The notes beneath the pieces are model-generated. The model was not told where the DNA came from and searched no databases. It was given only the letters and a program-made list of their open reading frames with translations. A DNA stretch of 64,000 nucleotides, taken from Datura wrightii. Lineage: Eukaryota; Streptophyta; Magnoliopsida; Solanales; Solanaceae. Position 1 is the first letter of the stretch; each line of letters begins with the position of its first letter. Of the stretch, positions 9,460 to 21,086 are shown in pieces. The position numbers and the translations under genes were made by a program. The DNA is taken from positions 56,664,501-56,728,500 of the forward strand of contig JASDFA010000003.1 in NCBI GenBank assembly GCA_035772735.1, read 5' to 3'.

Positions 9460-10445
9460 ATGGCAGACCAACGTCACCCTGCCACCGGCAGAAGATTAGA
9501 CACAGCAGCAGGAGAAGGAACCAGCAGGATGCCTCAGTTCCATTCAGAGTCAGCCCGATCTGAGGGCGATATGGAGGCTTCATCACAGCCCTCTCAGTAG
9601 TCCCCTTCACATCAGGAGTCGTTGGGCATGACACCGCCTCCGATAGCTCCTGTACCTTCACCATCAGCCCAGGAAGTTCGGAGCGCAGTGGTTATGTTGG
9701 CACAAATGATGGCCATACAGTGTCAGTCAATGCCACCTGTAGCAGCAAAGCCTTCAGGTGGGTCAGGTAGTTCCAGGGTCAGGGAGTTTTTGGCACTAGG
9801 CCCCCCATAGTTCACTGGGTCAGATCAAGTAGAGGACCCCCAGGATTTCCTAGATCAGATGCAGAGAATTTTCTGGGTTATGCATGTGACCCCTACAGAA
9901 TCAGTTGAGCTGGCAGTGTTTCGATTGCGGGACATAGCTGTATTATGGTACAAGAGTTGGGAAAGGTCTCGAGGGAGAGATGTTGCCCCTCCGACCTGGT
10001 CCAGCTTCTCGGAGGCCTTCCTGGACCGTTATTTGCCATGGGAGATCCGGCAGGCCTGGATGGATCAGTTTTTGCATTTGGAGCAGGGGGCAAGGAGTGT
10101 ACGAGAATATGCCCTACAGTTTGACTCCCTAGCCCGCTATGCTCCAGCTTTTGTGGACACTATGCCATCCAGAGTCCACCGGTTCATTATGGGTATGAAC
10201 CCGGAATATATTGAAGCCGGCATGACGGCTACGTTACGAGAAGATATGGATATTGCCCGAGTACAGGCCTTTGCCCAGACCATTGAGGGCCTTAGACAGC
10301 GGCAACAAGGCAGTAGACAGATAAATCAGGAACAGCGCCGCAGAGACAGATCAGATGGAATGCAGAGGGAGGTTCAGAGAGGACCCAGGCGCCGATTGTC
10401 AGACAGACCCCCTAGACCCCCACCTCCACCACAGCAGCAGCAAAG
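9460..10445 (+). pseudogene. Element B gag, truncated
   Basis: Starts with ATG at 9460 (MADQRHPATGRRLD), matching D's MSDQRHPITGR. In-frame TAG stops at 9598-9600 and 9808-9810 correspond to CAG codons in D. From 9859 the gag domain is open (VELAVFRLRDIAVLWYKSWE, FLDRYLPWEIRQAWMDQFLH, VREYALQFDSLARYAP) through the Pro/Gln-rich tail (PPRPPPPPQQQQ). The zinc knuckle is missing: at about 10445 the text jumps into RNase H. Confidence 0.88.
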
Positions 10446-11184
10446 TTTCAGTGGACAGAGGCATGTGAGCAGAGCTTCCAGGAGTTAAAAGACAGATTAA
10501 CCTCCGCCCCAGTGTTAGCATTGCCGGAAGGTACAAAAGGTTATTCAGTGTATTGCGAAGCATTAGGCATTGGGTTGGGTTGTGTGTTGATGCAGCATGG
10601 TAAGGTGATTGTGTATGCTTCCAGATAGATGAGAAACACGAAAAGAATTACCCTACCCACGACCTGGAGTTAGCCGCAGTGATCCACGCCTTAAAGATAT
10701 GGAGACATTACTTGTATGGCGTCCATGTGGATATTTTCATAGATCATAAGAGCCTACAGTATATCCTCACCCAGAGGGAGTTGAATCTGTGACAGCGTCG
10801 CTGGTTGGAGCTATTAAAAGATTATGATGTGGATATTCTCTATCATCCGGGAAAAGCCAACGTAGTAGCAGATGCTCTTAGCCATTAATCCATGGGAAGT
10901 TTGGCATATTTGCAGCCCGAGCAGCGGGAGTTGGTCAGGGAGATACATCAATTAGCCAGCCTAGCCGTTCGTATAGCAGACACAGAGGACAACAGAGCGG
11001 TAATTCAGGACACCGCTATGTCATCATTAGTTGTGGAAGTAAAAGAACGGCAGTATGAGGATCCTGACCTGATCCAGCTCAAAGACAGAATCCAGCAGGG
11101 TAAAGCGCCAGATTATTAGATAACTGAGGAAGAAGTGTTGTTATGTAAAGGCCGCCTCTGTGTTCCAGATGTTTCAGGGCTCCG
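10446..11184 (+). pseudogene. Element B RNase H, broken
   Basis: Begins abruptly with the SFQELKDRLTSAPVLALPEG segment that lies at the RT-RNase H boundary in D. Readable motifs are IGLGCVLMQHGKV, HDLELAAVIHALKIWRHYLYG and YHPGKANVVADAL. The catalytic DAS reads EAL. Stops occur at 10626-10628 (TAG for Gln), 10790-10792 (TGA for Trp), near 10887 (TAA) and at 11117-11119 (TAG for Gln). Confidence 0.86.
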
Positions 11185-12006
11185 CCAGCAGATTATGAAC
11201 GAGGTACATTACGCCCGTTATTCTCTTCACCCCGGTGCGATGAAATGTACCATGATATCAAGGAGAATTATTGGTGGCCAAGAATGAGAAGAGAAATTAC
11301 CGAATTTGTAGCCCAGTGTCCTAATTGCCAACAGGTAAAAGAGGAACACCAGAAACTAGGCGGGTTAACTCAGGACATAGTTGTGCCTATCTGGAAATGG
11401 GAAGCAGTGAATATGGATTTTGTAGAAGGATTACCCCGTACCAGACATAGACACAATTTTATTCTGGTAATAGTTGACAGGCTGACAAAATTAGCTCATT
11501 TCCTGCCAGTGAAAGCAACCTTCTCGGTCGAGGATTATGCCGAATTATATATCAGAGAAATAGTTAGATTACATGGAGTGCCAGTATTTATTATCTCTGA
11601 CAGAGGAGCACAATTTACAGCTAGATTTTGGCAGTCATTTCAGAGAGGTCTGGGAATGCAGATTAATTTGAGCACATCATTCCACCCTCAGACAGATGGA
11701 CAGGCTGAATGCACTGTTCAGACACTCGAGGATATGGTACGGGCGTGTGTGCTAGATTTTGGAGGTAGCTGAGACGAGCATTTGTCGTTAATTGAATTTG
11801 ATTATAATAATAGCTATCACTCAGCAATCCAGATGGCGCCCTTTGAAGCATTGTATGGGCAAAAATGCAGATCACCGGTTGGCTGGTTTGAAGTGGGAGA
11901 ATCAGCGTTGATTGGGCCAGACATCATTCAATAGTCAGAGGAGAAGGTAAGGCTTATCAGAGAACACCTACTGACTGCACAAAGCCGCCAGAAATCATAT
12001 GCTGAT
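11185..12006 (+). pseudogene. Element B integrase, broken
   Basis: The zinc-binding region (EVHYARYSLHPGA ... CPNCQQVKEEH) has a frameshift near 11239 where one base is missing relative to D. The core is open from 11245: NMDFVEGLP, ISDRGAQFTARFWQ and QTDGQAECTVQ retain the three acidic residues. TGA at 11770-11772 (Trp codon in D) and TAG at 11932-11934 (Gln codon in D) then truncate it. Confidence 0.88.
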
Positions 12007-12460
12007 GTGCAGCGCAGAGACCTGGAATTTGATGTGAATGACTGGGTATTTCTAAAAGTATCTCCGATGAAAGGGGTGATGAGATTCCGCAAGAAAGGTA
12101 AGCTCAGTCCGAGATTTGTTGGGCGTTATCAGATTCGTCGAAGGATAGGCCGAGTAGCATATGAGTTGAACTTGCCTCCAGAATTGGAATCCGTTCATCT
12201 GGTCTTTCATGTATCTATGCTGAGGAAATGCATAGGAGACCCATCCAGAGCAGTCCCAGTCCAGGATATCCAGTTTACGGAAGAGCTGGCCTATGAAGAG
12301 GTTCCAGTAGCCATATTAGACAGACAGATTTGTAGATTGAGAGCTAAAGATATTGCGTCTGTCAAGGTATTGTGGCGTAACAGGAACCAAGAGGAGATGA
12401 CTTGGGAGGCGGAGGAAGATATGAAGACCAGATACCTCATTTATTTCAAGCCTAGTCAGG
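12007..12460 (+). pseudogene. Element B integrase C-terminus (GPY/F) and chromodomain
   Basis: Open and readable: RDLEFDVNDWVFLKVSPMKG, the GPY/F core (FVGRYQIRRRIGRVAYELNL, with GRY in place of GPY), FHVSMLRKCIGDPSRAVPV, then the chromodomain (YEEVPVAILDRQ, SVKVLWRNRNQEEMTWEAEE). A frameshift near 12440 replaces the usual RYPHLF end, and the frame runs on into non-coding 3' sequence up to 12657. Without the upstream domains it is a remnant. Confidence 0.85.
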
Positions 12461-12688
12461 TGACAGGTATGTTAGTATTATTATCTTATGCAGTGCCTTA
12501 TAGTATACATATAAATGAGAAGGTCTATTTTAATTTGTCATTTAAATACTATAGTATTGTGTGGAGTACCTGTATGGGACTTTTCTGCATTTCAGGTTTT
12601 TGGGATAGTCCATATTACAGGGGAAACTCTGCCGAAATTTTTCTAGAAACAAGTTGAGTAAGTTGAGAAGTCCTCTAGATAGAAGTTT

Positions 12689-12725
12689 ACATTCGAGGAC
12701 GAATGTTCTTAAGGGGGGGGGAGAA
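12689..12725 (+). promoter_or_regulatory. Element B pre-PPT hairpin and polypurine tract
   Basis: ACATTCG-AGGA-CGAATGT (12689-12706) forms a perfect 7-bp stem with a 4-nt loop. The G-rich polypurine tract AAGGGGGGGGGAGAA (12711-12725) directly precedes the 3' LTR. The same pair occurs in D and F. Confidence 0.85.
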
Positions 12726-15218
12726 TGTTACACCCTATAAAATTCCCAACACATAGATGGCCTATTCCCGCGTTGTTAAGAGTATTTGAAAGCCATACAT
12801 GCTAGAAAAAGGCCTGGGAAAAGACCGGACGAGAAACCTGTCGAACCATCATGGAAGGAGCCGGGGCAGAGCTCCTCCGCGATGGCAACGTGTCACGGAG
12901 GTGGAGCCTCCGCGTTGGCTCCGTGACACGTAGGCCCTGTCCAGGCCCAAGTATATAAAGCCTCCACTTCGGTTCATTTCATTATTATATCAAATAATTT
13001 CCAGAAGCTCGTGAGAAAATAGAGAGGGTGCGAAAGTATTGTTAAATTATCGCTCGATGACGCCGTCAAACGTAGTCCAAATCCAAATTAACCTCATATA
13101 CCGAGGTATTTAGCAGCAAGGAGCATTCCTATGGATTTAGTTTCACGAAATTCGGCCGACAAATCATCGTGCTACTGGGGTAAGGTAAGTGGAATTGCTC
13201 CAGATTAGTGTCTATGTGCTCCTAGCCTTAAAGTGAATATTTCTCCCTTCTGGACTTTCGAGAAATAGCAAGTTTTTGACCGTCTTTCGATAAGCCAAAG
13301 TTTAGGCTATAAATATATCGAAAGTGACGTTTTGCTTTCAGAATATTGGTGTATTTAGTTCTAATTGACATATATGTAAATGAAGTTGGGAGAAATAGCT
13401 GGAGTACTGACCGAGCTTCGTCCGTTAGTCGGATAAACCAAGGTTAAGGTATGTAAAGCCAGTTTCTTCAGCAAGTTAGTAGTTTTAGCCTTGTATAGCA
13501 CAGTATACTCCGCAGTAGAATTCCCGGAGTTGAATATTGAGTATTGTACAAGTTCAGTAAATCTGATTTGCATTGTTATATCGTACTCAGTCCGAAAGTT
13601 AGTAAAGCATGCGCCAAAATGGAAAGTTAGCATTCCAGACTCAGTGTATCCCAGTATGTGATTAGCAAGCATGTTTCTAGAATAATATGATAGATATTCA
13701 GAATAAGAATTAGTAAAGTAAAATCAGACAGTCGGATAGTATCTTGGCTACAGATTAGCCATGCAGTTAGATAAAGATCACAGATTCAGTATAAAGCAAT
13801 ATGAGAATCAGTATAATACAAAAAGAGATCAGAATAGGAAATCAGAATTCAGATAGTATTTTTCAGTTTAAACATGCTCTCTATATATGTGCTTATTGTT
13901 TGTTGAGACTTGGTTGTGTCATGAGGGCACCCTTTTGAGCGTCCTCGCGGCCCCTGGGTTGGTAACTGTGTTGCCCACTGAGTGGGTGGGTTTACGTCAC
14001 TCCAAGGAGTGGCATGCTGCCCCCAGTTTGGACGAAGATGAGATGAAGCTTTCCCCATATCAGGCTGATCAGCATTACAATATAGATAGCCCTGTTGTGC
14101 GTAAACGCCTAGGGAATAGATTCAGATACAGTTACAGTTACAGATACAGTATAGGAGTCCTCCGGACTCAGACACGGTTATTTATATCGGAGACTATGGC
14201 TCGAACCAGAGACCCAGGGGGCCGGCAGAGGTGCTCGTAGTTAGCAGATGAGTGGAGTGACTTATTTTTGGCTGGTTTTGACCCGGGTAGGGGTATATAG
14301 ATTTTTTGCTTGCTTGGCGCCATCCGACTTATGGGGGTTAGTATTGGCTCTTGTTTGCTATATATATATATGTATTTATGTGCTAAATATTAGTTAATAG
14401 ACAGCAGGCCGCCGCGTCTACAGGTACGCTCCTGCCCTATCATAGCACAAAAAGTCTAATGCAGTTCATATCAGTTCTTACAGATTCAGTTATCTCCTGC
14501 TATTCAGAATTGCTAGTTATGTTATTTGTATTCAGTTGTATCCAGTTGCTTTGCATACTCAGTACCAGTGGTACTGATGCTTGTTTGGGGAGCTGCATTA
14601 CTTGCCTGCAGGTACTCATAGACGAGGAGGCGATCCCTCGTGATTCCAGCCAACTTATAGAGTCATCAGCTCCTGTCATTCGGAGCTTGATATTCAGAGG
14701 TGTAGTTCATTTTCTTTTATTGTATAGCATGGGTAGGCCAGGGCACTGTCCTGACCATTTCATCAGTACTCATAGAGGCTTGCAGATTGTATATATTCAT
14801 CTCCCTGTGGTTAGTTGTGCCGGTCGTGTGAGGCCGTGCATTTTGTTTAGTTGTTTAGCATTGTTGATTATGTTGGTCGTGTGGGGCCATAGTCTGATAG
14901 TAGTGGTGACCTTGCCGGTCACGTAGTTATTCAGTATTTTATTATTGAGTTACAGATAACTAGACAGCATGATGGCCTTGTCAGCCCGCATAGGTTTCCC
15001 CCTTTGTAAGTATGTTTTTGGTTAGTTGAAGTTTTATACAGGTGGCTATAGGCCCAGTTGGCCGGAGGCTGTGTTTATAGCCGTTATATAGCCCGTTGTT
15101 TCCAGAAATCTGAGTTAGAGCTAGCCAAGCACCAGATGTGCTTAGGCTCACCAGTTAGCAGTCTAGGTCCTACTAGGGAACCAGGTGCCAGTCATACCCC
15201 ACAAGGCGGGGCGTGACA
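12726..15218 (+). repeat. Element B 3' LTR (2493 bp)
   Basis: TGTTACACC ... GGCGTGACA, the partner of 6747-9244. The inverted repeat is at 12887-12932 with its last base changed. The shorter TA tract is at about 14359. The right target-site copy AAAAT follows directly. Differences from the 5' LTR are scattered, mostly transitions. Confidence 0.93.
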
Positions 15219-15223
15219 AAAAT
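15219..15223. repeat. Target-site duplication of B, right copy
   Basis: AAAAT, matching 6742-6746. Confidence 0.9.
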
Positions 15224-16724
15224 ATAGTATCATAAGTCATGAACATGAGCAATATAAAACCTGAGGAATAATGGGAGATTCATTACAACCGACACCATCA
15301 TGATACAGCTTACATGATGGCCCAACTATCTCGCTCAAGTGGGAAGAGCCGTCCCAAACTTTCCAAGGTAAGAAACGATTTAGGCGTGATATGACTTGTG
15401 AATTCCCATAGGGTTTTAACATGAATATATACCTATGGTGGAACGTAGTTATGAGGATTGGGTTTTTCTTGAAACTCCTAGCTTACTCAGAGCTAGAGAC
15501 TACTCCCAAAAATATGCACATGGCTCATAATCAATATCATGAAAATATACTTGATCTTGCATAGGCTTGTCTAATAAAATCATAGTCATACTTGACATAT
15601 GTGAAATAGTCATGAGAATAAGGCCATTGAGCTGGCCATGATATATAACTTGAGTGTCATGAAAACCATACATACTTGAATAAATAGTCATAACTGAAAA
15701 TCATATGCTCATAATCTTGAAATTCATAAAATCATGCATAATTGGGCAAAATCACTATAATCATGAAAGTATAGATCAATGAGAGATTCTAGTAGAAGAT
15801 AAGTAATCATAATCATGAGTCATGAATTTAATCATAAGAAACTTGAATTCATAAGAGACCATAAGAGATTTCATGAGAATTGGGTCTAACCCTAGAATTT
15901 CAATATATCATGCTTGGAGACTTGAAATCATGAAATAGGGATGAAATTGAATATGAGGGTGGAATATTTCCCCTATTCATAGCCCCACGTACCTAGGCTT
16001 AATGAATCCCTAGCTTGACTTGAAGACCCAAGATCAAATCGAATGAATTTGATGAAGAACCCTAATTTGGGCTTGAGAGGATTTGATATTCCAATTGAGG
16101 TGTTAGAAGTAGAATGAGGATTTACGCTAAATAAAACCCTTAAATACTCCCCTTAGGAAACCCAAAATGACCTCATTTAGGAGTTAAAAGCATAAAAGGT
16201 TATGAAAACACTCCCGAAAAATCGCATTTAAAATCCTTTTTGCCAGTCGTCAAGACCCATACCACGAGTCGTTGGTCCTCACCATGACTTGTGGTGACCA
16301 ATCGGTGCTTGATGGTCCTGATTTCCTCTTCCATGATCTCTATACCACTACTGCTTGTCACGACTTGTCACACCTCACAATGAATCGTACAATGACTCGT
16401 TACTTCTAAGGCCTATCAACCAGCTGGATGTCACTACTCATGACCACGACCCTTTATAGGGACCCACGAGCCATACTGCGACTCATCATATCTGGACTAT
16501 GTCTATAGATGGAATCCACGACTCATGACCATAATACGTACCACCTTACCATGACTCGTGGTCGGGGGGGATGAAAATTTTTGAGGCTGGCCATGACTCT
16601 TCTAATGATTCATTACATGAAACCACGATTCGTATAATGAGTCATTGTGAGGAAAATTACATATTTTCTTGCTGGTTCTACTATGAGTCTAGGGTTTGAT
16701 CTTAGGAACTTTTGGGGTATTACA
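15224..16724 (-). repeat. Element A 5' LTR, U3-side part
   Basis: Continuation of A's LTR interrupted by B, ending GGGGTATTACA at 16724. On the minus strand this is the start of the LTR. Its U3 part (about 16250-16660) is crowded with variants of CACGACTCATG. A predicted splice donor, CCTAG|GTACGT, lies at 15993/15992 on the minus strand. The matching acceptor (TTTGTAG|) is at 5819, five bases before gag's ATG. No gene lies in it. Confidence 0.85.
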
Positions 16725-16729
16725 AAAGG
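16725..16729. repeat. Presumed target-site half of A
   Basis: AAAGG directly outside A's LTR end. The partner copy should lie left of this window, so the duplication is not confirmed. Confidence 0.45.
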
Positions 16730-18438
16730 AAGCTCCCAAAGTTCTTCAGATGGCATTGGATGAATTGATTTTTCATATGTATGCTTGTATGACAATAGTG
16801 CATAATATGGAGAAACAAAGTCATAAACTCTTAGACCATAATCATGTCCGAACAGAGTTCTAGTTGCTGCAATAGCATATGGACAAGGTATTTTATTCAA
16901 ATCAAACACTCTATAAGAACATGTTCTATTGTTTAGATCAGGCATTGCCAATGCACCGTGACCGATGATGCTAAAAGTGCGGATGCTTATTTGATTGGTT
17001 AATAGAGCATTACCAATTTTCATATTTTCCATTATTTTTCTTTCAACTGAAGGGACACATATGGTTGATGTGTTGGCCAACTCTACACGCCTCTCGTGAA
17101 ATTTTTTAGCAGACTTTTTTGATAGAATTGAATAGAACTATAATGGGGAGTTCTCTTTCTTCAAAAAAATATTGAGTTACCTACTTCGCCATATTTTTGG
17201 TCATCACATCATACCTAAAATATAAAGAAAATATGTATATCAACTAATAATCTAAACAATAAACAACTAGAAAGTGCTTGAATAACATCATGTTGTTTAC
17301 GGTAAGCGAATAGTATTTGTTTAAGCAATCACTGGTTGTTTATAACGTACATGTTGTTAGGAAAAATATGCTCTACTCCATGTATGAAAATTAAAATCCT
17401 CAATATATTTGACAACACTCATATTCAAATCTTTGATTTATCAAAATGATCAATAAACTCATCTCTCCAATATGCTTTTGCTGCATCACCAAAATAGTGA
17501 ATCTAATCTCTACAATAAAGTCTTTACGGATGTTTTCACCGAGGTGCCTCATGCAAGCTCCATAATGAGCTTCAGTATAAATCTTTAAAACTAATTTTTT
17601 ACAAATAGATATCTGTGAGAAATTATGCACAATTCATTAGTATTGGGGATGATGTCAAGCAATTGTTCAAAAAAGTACTGATAGGAGGCATCACACTCCA
17701 AATTTACTACACAAAATGCCACAAAAAAGTTTTGATTTTATGTATTCTGTACCACAACAAAAGATAACACTTCACCATACTTTTCAGTCAAAAAAGTATC
17801 ACTTACATCCAAAACCTTTCTTGTATAAGCAAATCCATTAATTCAAACTCCATAAGATACAAAAAATACAGGAACCTAACAATTATCAACCTTCAAATCT
17901 ATCTTGCTTCCTTCATTTACAACATGAATTATATAACGATTCTTATTTATAACTTCATATATATGCTTTAGTGTCCCATTTGTCAAAAACTTTGCAATCC
18001 GATCACCCATCAGACACTTCTAGTAACTAATCTTGCATCTCAATTCTAAATGAATTATTTCCTTAATATCTTTTGTAAATAGACCTTTTCCCTGGATAAA
18101 CTTATTCTCAATTTGTTTAGCAACGACATCAGCTGATGCATATTGATGATGGCTTTTAAGATGTTGTACTCCACATGTGTATATATTATTATATGTGGTA
18201 ATACAAAATTTATCGACACCTTTAAACTTCATAGCTCGCAGTCGCTACTTGTAATTTTTATATACACATTTGACTTTGTAGATTTGCTTCGTATTTTTTA
18301 CATATTCAAAAGTAAAATTATTCTTTATGGAGGCAAGCTTCAACAACACTACAAATTCATGCTTATTTTTGAAAGTTAAACTTTGAGAAAAATTCCTGTG
18401 CTATCTTCATGATCATGGAAGCACTGTGTTGAGCCTTC
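16730..18438 (-). pseudogene. Mutator-like (MULE) transposase, central and C-terminal part
   Basis: Degenerate minus-strand transposase. In order on the minus strand it shows FAR1/MuDR-type zinc-binding text (FCITTYNNIYTCGVQHLKSH, 18020-18232). The DDE region follows, with VLDVSDTFL near 17788-17814 (first Asp present) and CIISHRY near 17600-17640, where a VSDRH-type motif is expected (second Asp lost). AHYGACMRHLGENIRK follows near 17540-17575. A SWIM finger (CSYRVFDLNKIPCPYAIAA; His replaced by Tyr) and YDFVSPYYALLSY end at about 16740. Several stops interrupt it. The N-terminal part is at 34777-35257, displaced by element C. Element A cuts off the C-terminus. Confidence 0.82.
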
Positions 18439-18443
18439 AACCC
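18439..18443. repeat. Target-site duplication of C, left copy
   Basis: AACCC, identical to 34772-34776. Confidence 0.88.
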
Positions 18444-19403
18444 TGTCTTGACCCAAATGGCCATGATTGGCAGCCACACTAGCCCCCCAGTTGTTTCCCA
18501 ACTCTTTACCCCAAAACCATTGATATTCAAAAGGAATAAAATGCATTATGAAATTAATTAATGTCACATCACGATAAATAAAGGAACCAAAGACAATCCG
18601 CTATAAAAACACTCCCAAAACTTGATAGTCATTGTACACGAGGACATCTACCTATCCTTGTCTAAAAGTAATCAAAAAGAGAAAGAAAACGATAGGAAGT
18701 CAATAAGAGTTTGAACTAGAGACATCAATCATGGAAGAGTCGGTCAGTTTGCCTTGAGCCGCTCACCTTTCTACAACTCCGTTGCTACTTTAAATATGAG
18801 AGCGAGATGAGCTGCCAGGATCGAATTTTGTAGTCCAAAAAGAAGTGCAGGAATAGAATCGGTACAAAACACAGTACTAGTAGGCATCATCGATCGACCT
18901 TAAATAATAACATACATATATATGAAATAAAAATATGTGAATACCTTGAAACACCATTTCAATAGACAAACAATTATTTAGAAATTAAACCTATTCAGGG
19001 TGCTAGTCGACCTGCTCACTGAATTGGGCCTCGCTGCAGTGGTCACTTGACAGCCACCACGTTCCGCTACAGCGGTACTGCCTTAGCAGTAGCTCGACTT
19101 AGATTCACACTCACCATTCTCTTAACTCTTTTCAACATACTAGTCATTATGATCATCCATGCTATTCATAGTCATCAATAAACAATCAACACATTATAAC
19201 CACAAGACATATAGAATGAATCATTCATGAAAGGATTCACAACTCATCACGAGTCCCCATTTAAAGTCACTAACCATCAAATCATTACAAACACATCAGT
19301 AGTTCAAATGCGCAAAATGCATAATTACAAATTCAGTTCAATTAGGTCCTCACATTCTCAGTCTAGTCTTACTTCTTACATTCAGTCATATAATATAACA
19401 AAT
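18444..19403 (-). repeat. Element C 3' LTR remnant
   Basis: From TGTCTTGACCC at 18444 the sequence aligns with 32244 to about 33213 of the 5' LTR, including the CCGCTACAGCGG-type motif at 19074-19085. Alignment stops near 19400, where protease/RT sequence of the same element begins. The missing part is the U3-proximal side of the LTR. Confidence 0.88.
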
Positions 19404-20050
19404 TGTGCCACTCTGTACAACACTATAGAAATAGGTCGGGTCACTGGCTCTAGATATATGCAAAAGTCAATATCGCGGTCCGAAGGCGTGCCAGGAAAAT
19501 CCATGGGAAATACCTCTAAGAATTCACAAACTATCAGGACCAACTCTATTGAAGGACCCTCTAAGATGGTATCCCGAATATGAGCTAAATGTGCTAAACA
19601 TCCCTGCTCTATCAATTTTTGAGTACAAATGTAAGAGATCAGTTTCTTAGGAGCAGGGATACAATTCCCTTTCCGCTCCAACCTGGACGACCTTGGGTTC
19701 GATATGATGACTATCTTAGCATGGCGATCCAGAATGGCATGGTATGAAGACAACCAACTTAAATTCCCAAAATCACATCAAAATCTACCATGTCTAAGAT
19801 CACTAAATCTACCCGAGTATCACAACCCATGAAGTCAACAGTACAAGAATGACAGACCCTATCCACCACCATAGAATCTCCAACAGGAGTAGACACATGG
19901 ATAGGAGTATCAAGAACATCACAGACCAGATTCAATCCCAAAGAAAAATAAGAAGACACATAGGAAAAAGTAGAACCAGGATCAAACAAAGTAGTAGCCA
20001 TTTTGTCGCATACAAAAATCATACCGGTGATAATAGCATCGAAGCCTCTG
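19404..20050 (-). pseudogene. Element C protease and truncated start of reverse transcriptase
   Basis: 19759-20022 encodes a retropepsin-type domain with active site D-P-G (ATTLFDPGSTFSYVS) and IHVSTPVGDS. The frame breaks near 19755 and then gives SYHAILDRHAKIV, the linker (KLISYICTQKLIEQGCLAHL, VCEFLEVFPMDFPGTPSDRD) and the entry to RT (RPISIVLYRVAQ, normally QPISIPPYRMAP). RT then stops at about 19403 and LTR sequence follows. No RT catalytic residue is left. Confidence 0.86.
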
Positions 20051-20051
20051 C

Positions 20052-20846
20052 CTCGGGCCTACCCAAAAATGCATAGAAGTGGGCCTGATTACCTTCTCCA
20101 GAATTGCCCCTGTTAGGATGTGCAACTCCTCCACCGGACTGATTGCTACCTCTTTCGCCTAGGCACCTCCTCTACCCGACTGGGTGCCACCTCTAACTGC
20201 TGGCTGATTACCCCTCTTTAGCTGTGGGTGATCCCTGTTGAATGCACTCTCTCCTCTTTCGACAGGGGCCGGAGCTCGAGTTGCTAGGTTTAGAAAAATC
20301 TGTGTGCCCTGACCAAACAGGGGACACCATCTTCCGATATGGCCCTACTCCCTGCATTCATGACACACCTTCTCAATTACTGATCTTTGAGTTAGAACAG
20401 AATAAATAGGATGAGCCTCAAAATCAAAGAGAACTATCTAAGTACTCCTAACTGTACCTGATGGTCGTAGAGTGGTCCTTGGCGAACACCCGACTGACAC
20501 CTACATGGCTAATTGAACAGGGCATCCCGAGTAGCCCTAGGGTACTAGAGTCCTAGCAAAAGAGCCACTATAAGAACCCACCTTCTAAGCCTTCTTCTTA
20601 GTATTCTTCTGCATAACCATCCCGTTTCACCCCCTCCACATTTTTCACAAACTCAACTACCTCCCAAAAGGTCTTACATATAGACCCCATCTGAAGGGCT
20701 GATAACTGGAGCCCACATTCAATACTATAACAAATCTCCTATTGCTTTCCTCTTTTGTGGGTCATAAGGGTAGAGCATACCTGGATAGTGAGTGGAATCG
20801 GGTCTTGTATGCTGCAACTAAAGAGGTCCCCTACTCAATGGTGGTG
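20052..20846 (-). pseudogene. Element C gag, C-terminal part
   Basis: The minus strand encodes the tail of gag with stops. Its gag-domain end (near 20750-20846) rejoins 31299 across D. A zinc knuckle near 20327-20385 reads CHECRE-x-GHIGRWCP with a stop in place of one spacer residue. A basic Gly-rich stretch follows. It joins the protease near 20050. Confidence 0.78.
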
Positions 20847-20851
20847 AAGTC
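20847..20851. repeat. Target-site duplication of D, left copy
   Basis: AAGTC, identical to 31294-31298. Confidence 0.93.
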
Positions 20852-21013
20852 TGTTATACCCCGTAAGGTTCCCGACACCTAGATGACCTATTTGTACGTT
20901 GGTTAAGCATATTTAAAGGCCATACGTGCTAAAGAAAGGCCCTGGAAAAGATCGGACGAGAAACCTGTCGAACCATCGCGGAAGGAGCCGAGGCAGAGCC
21001 CTTCCGCAATGGC

Positions 21014-21086
21014 AACGTGTCACGGAGGTGGAGCCTCCACGTTGGCTCCATGACACATTGGCCTTCTCCAGGCCCAAGTATATAAA
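21014..21086 (+). promoter_or_regulatory. Element D 5' LTR promoter: inverted repeat plus TATA box
   Basis: AACGTGTCACGGAG (21014-21027) pairs with CTCCATGACACATT (21046-21059). The second arm has two CpG-to-CpA changes compared with B. TATATAAA is at 21079-21086. Spacing of the parts is the same as in B. Confidence 0.68.

Larger units (their letters stand above)
6747..15218 (+). mobile_element. Element B: Tekay/Del-type retrotransposon, internally deleted
   Basis: A plus-strand chromovirus with two LTRs of about 2.5 kb (6747-9244 and 12726-15218), PBS, gag, RNase H, integrase, GPY/F, chromodomain and polypurine tract. A perfect AAAAT duplication flanks it, so the ends are certain. The first LTR begins TATTACACC where the second begins TGTTACACC, so one terminal dinucleotide has mutated. 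Gag zinc knuckle, protease and RT are absent through an internal deletion near 10445. Coding remnants carry many stops. LTR family and proteins are close to D. Confidence 0.95.
676..16724 (-). mobile_element. Element A: Tekay/Del-type Ty3/gypsy retrotransposon, degenerate, carrying element B
   Basis: A minus-strand chromovirus. In its own direction the order is 5' LTR (16724 to 15224, then 6746 to 6029 after removing B), primer-binding site, gag, protease, RT, RNase H, integrase, chromodomain, polypurine tract and a fragment of the 3' LTR. Without B the 5' LTR would be about 2.2 kb. The base run just outside the LTR at 16725-16729 (AAAGG) should be half of its target-site duplication; the other half lies left of the window. 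Every coding domain carries stops or frameshifts. A is inserted in a MULE transposase gene, and B later jumped into A's 5' LTR. Confidence 0.88.
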
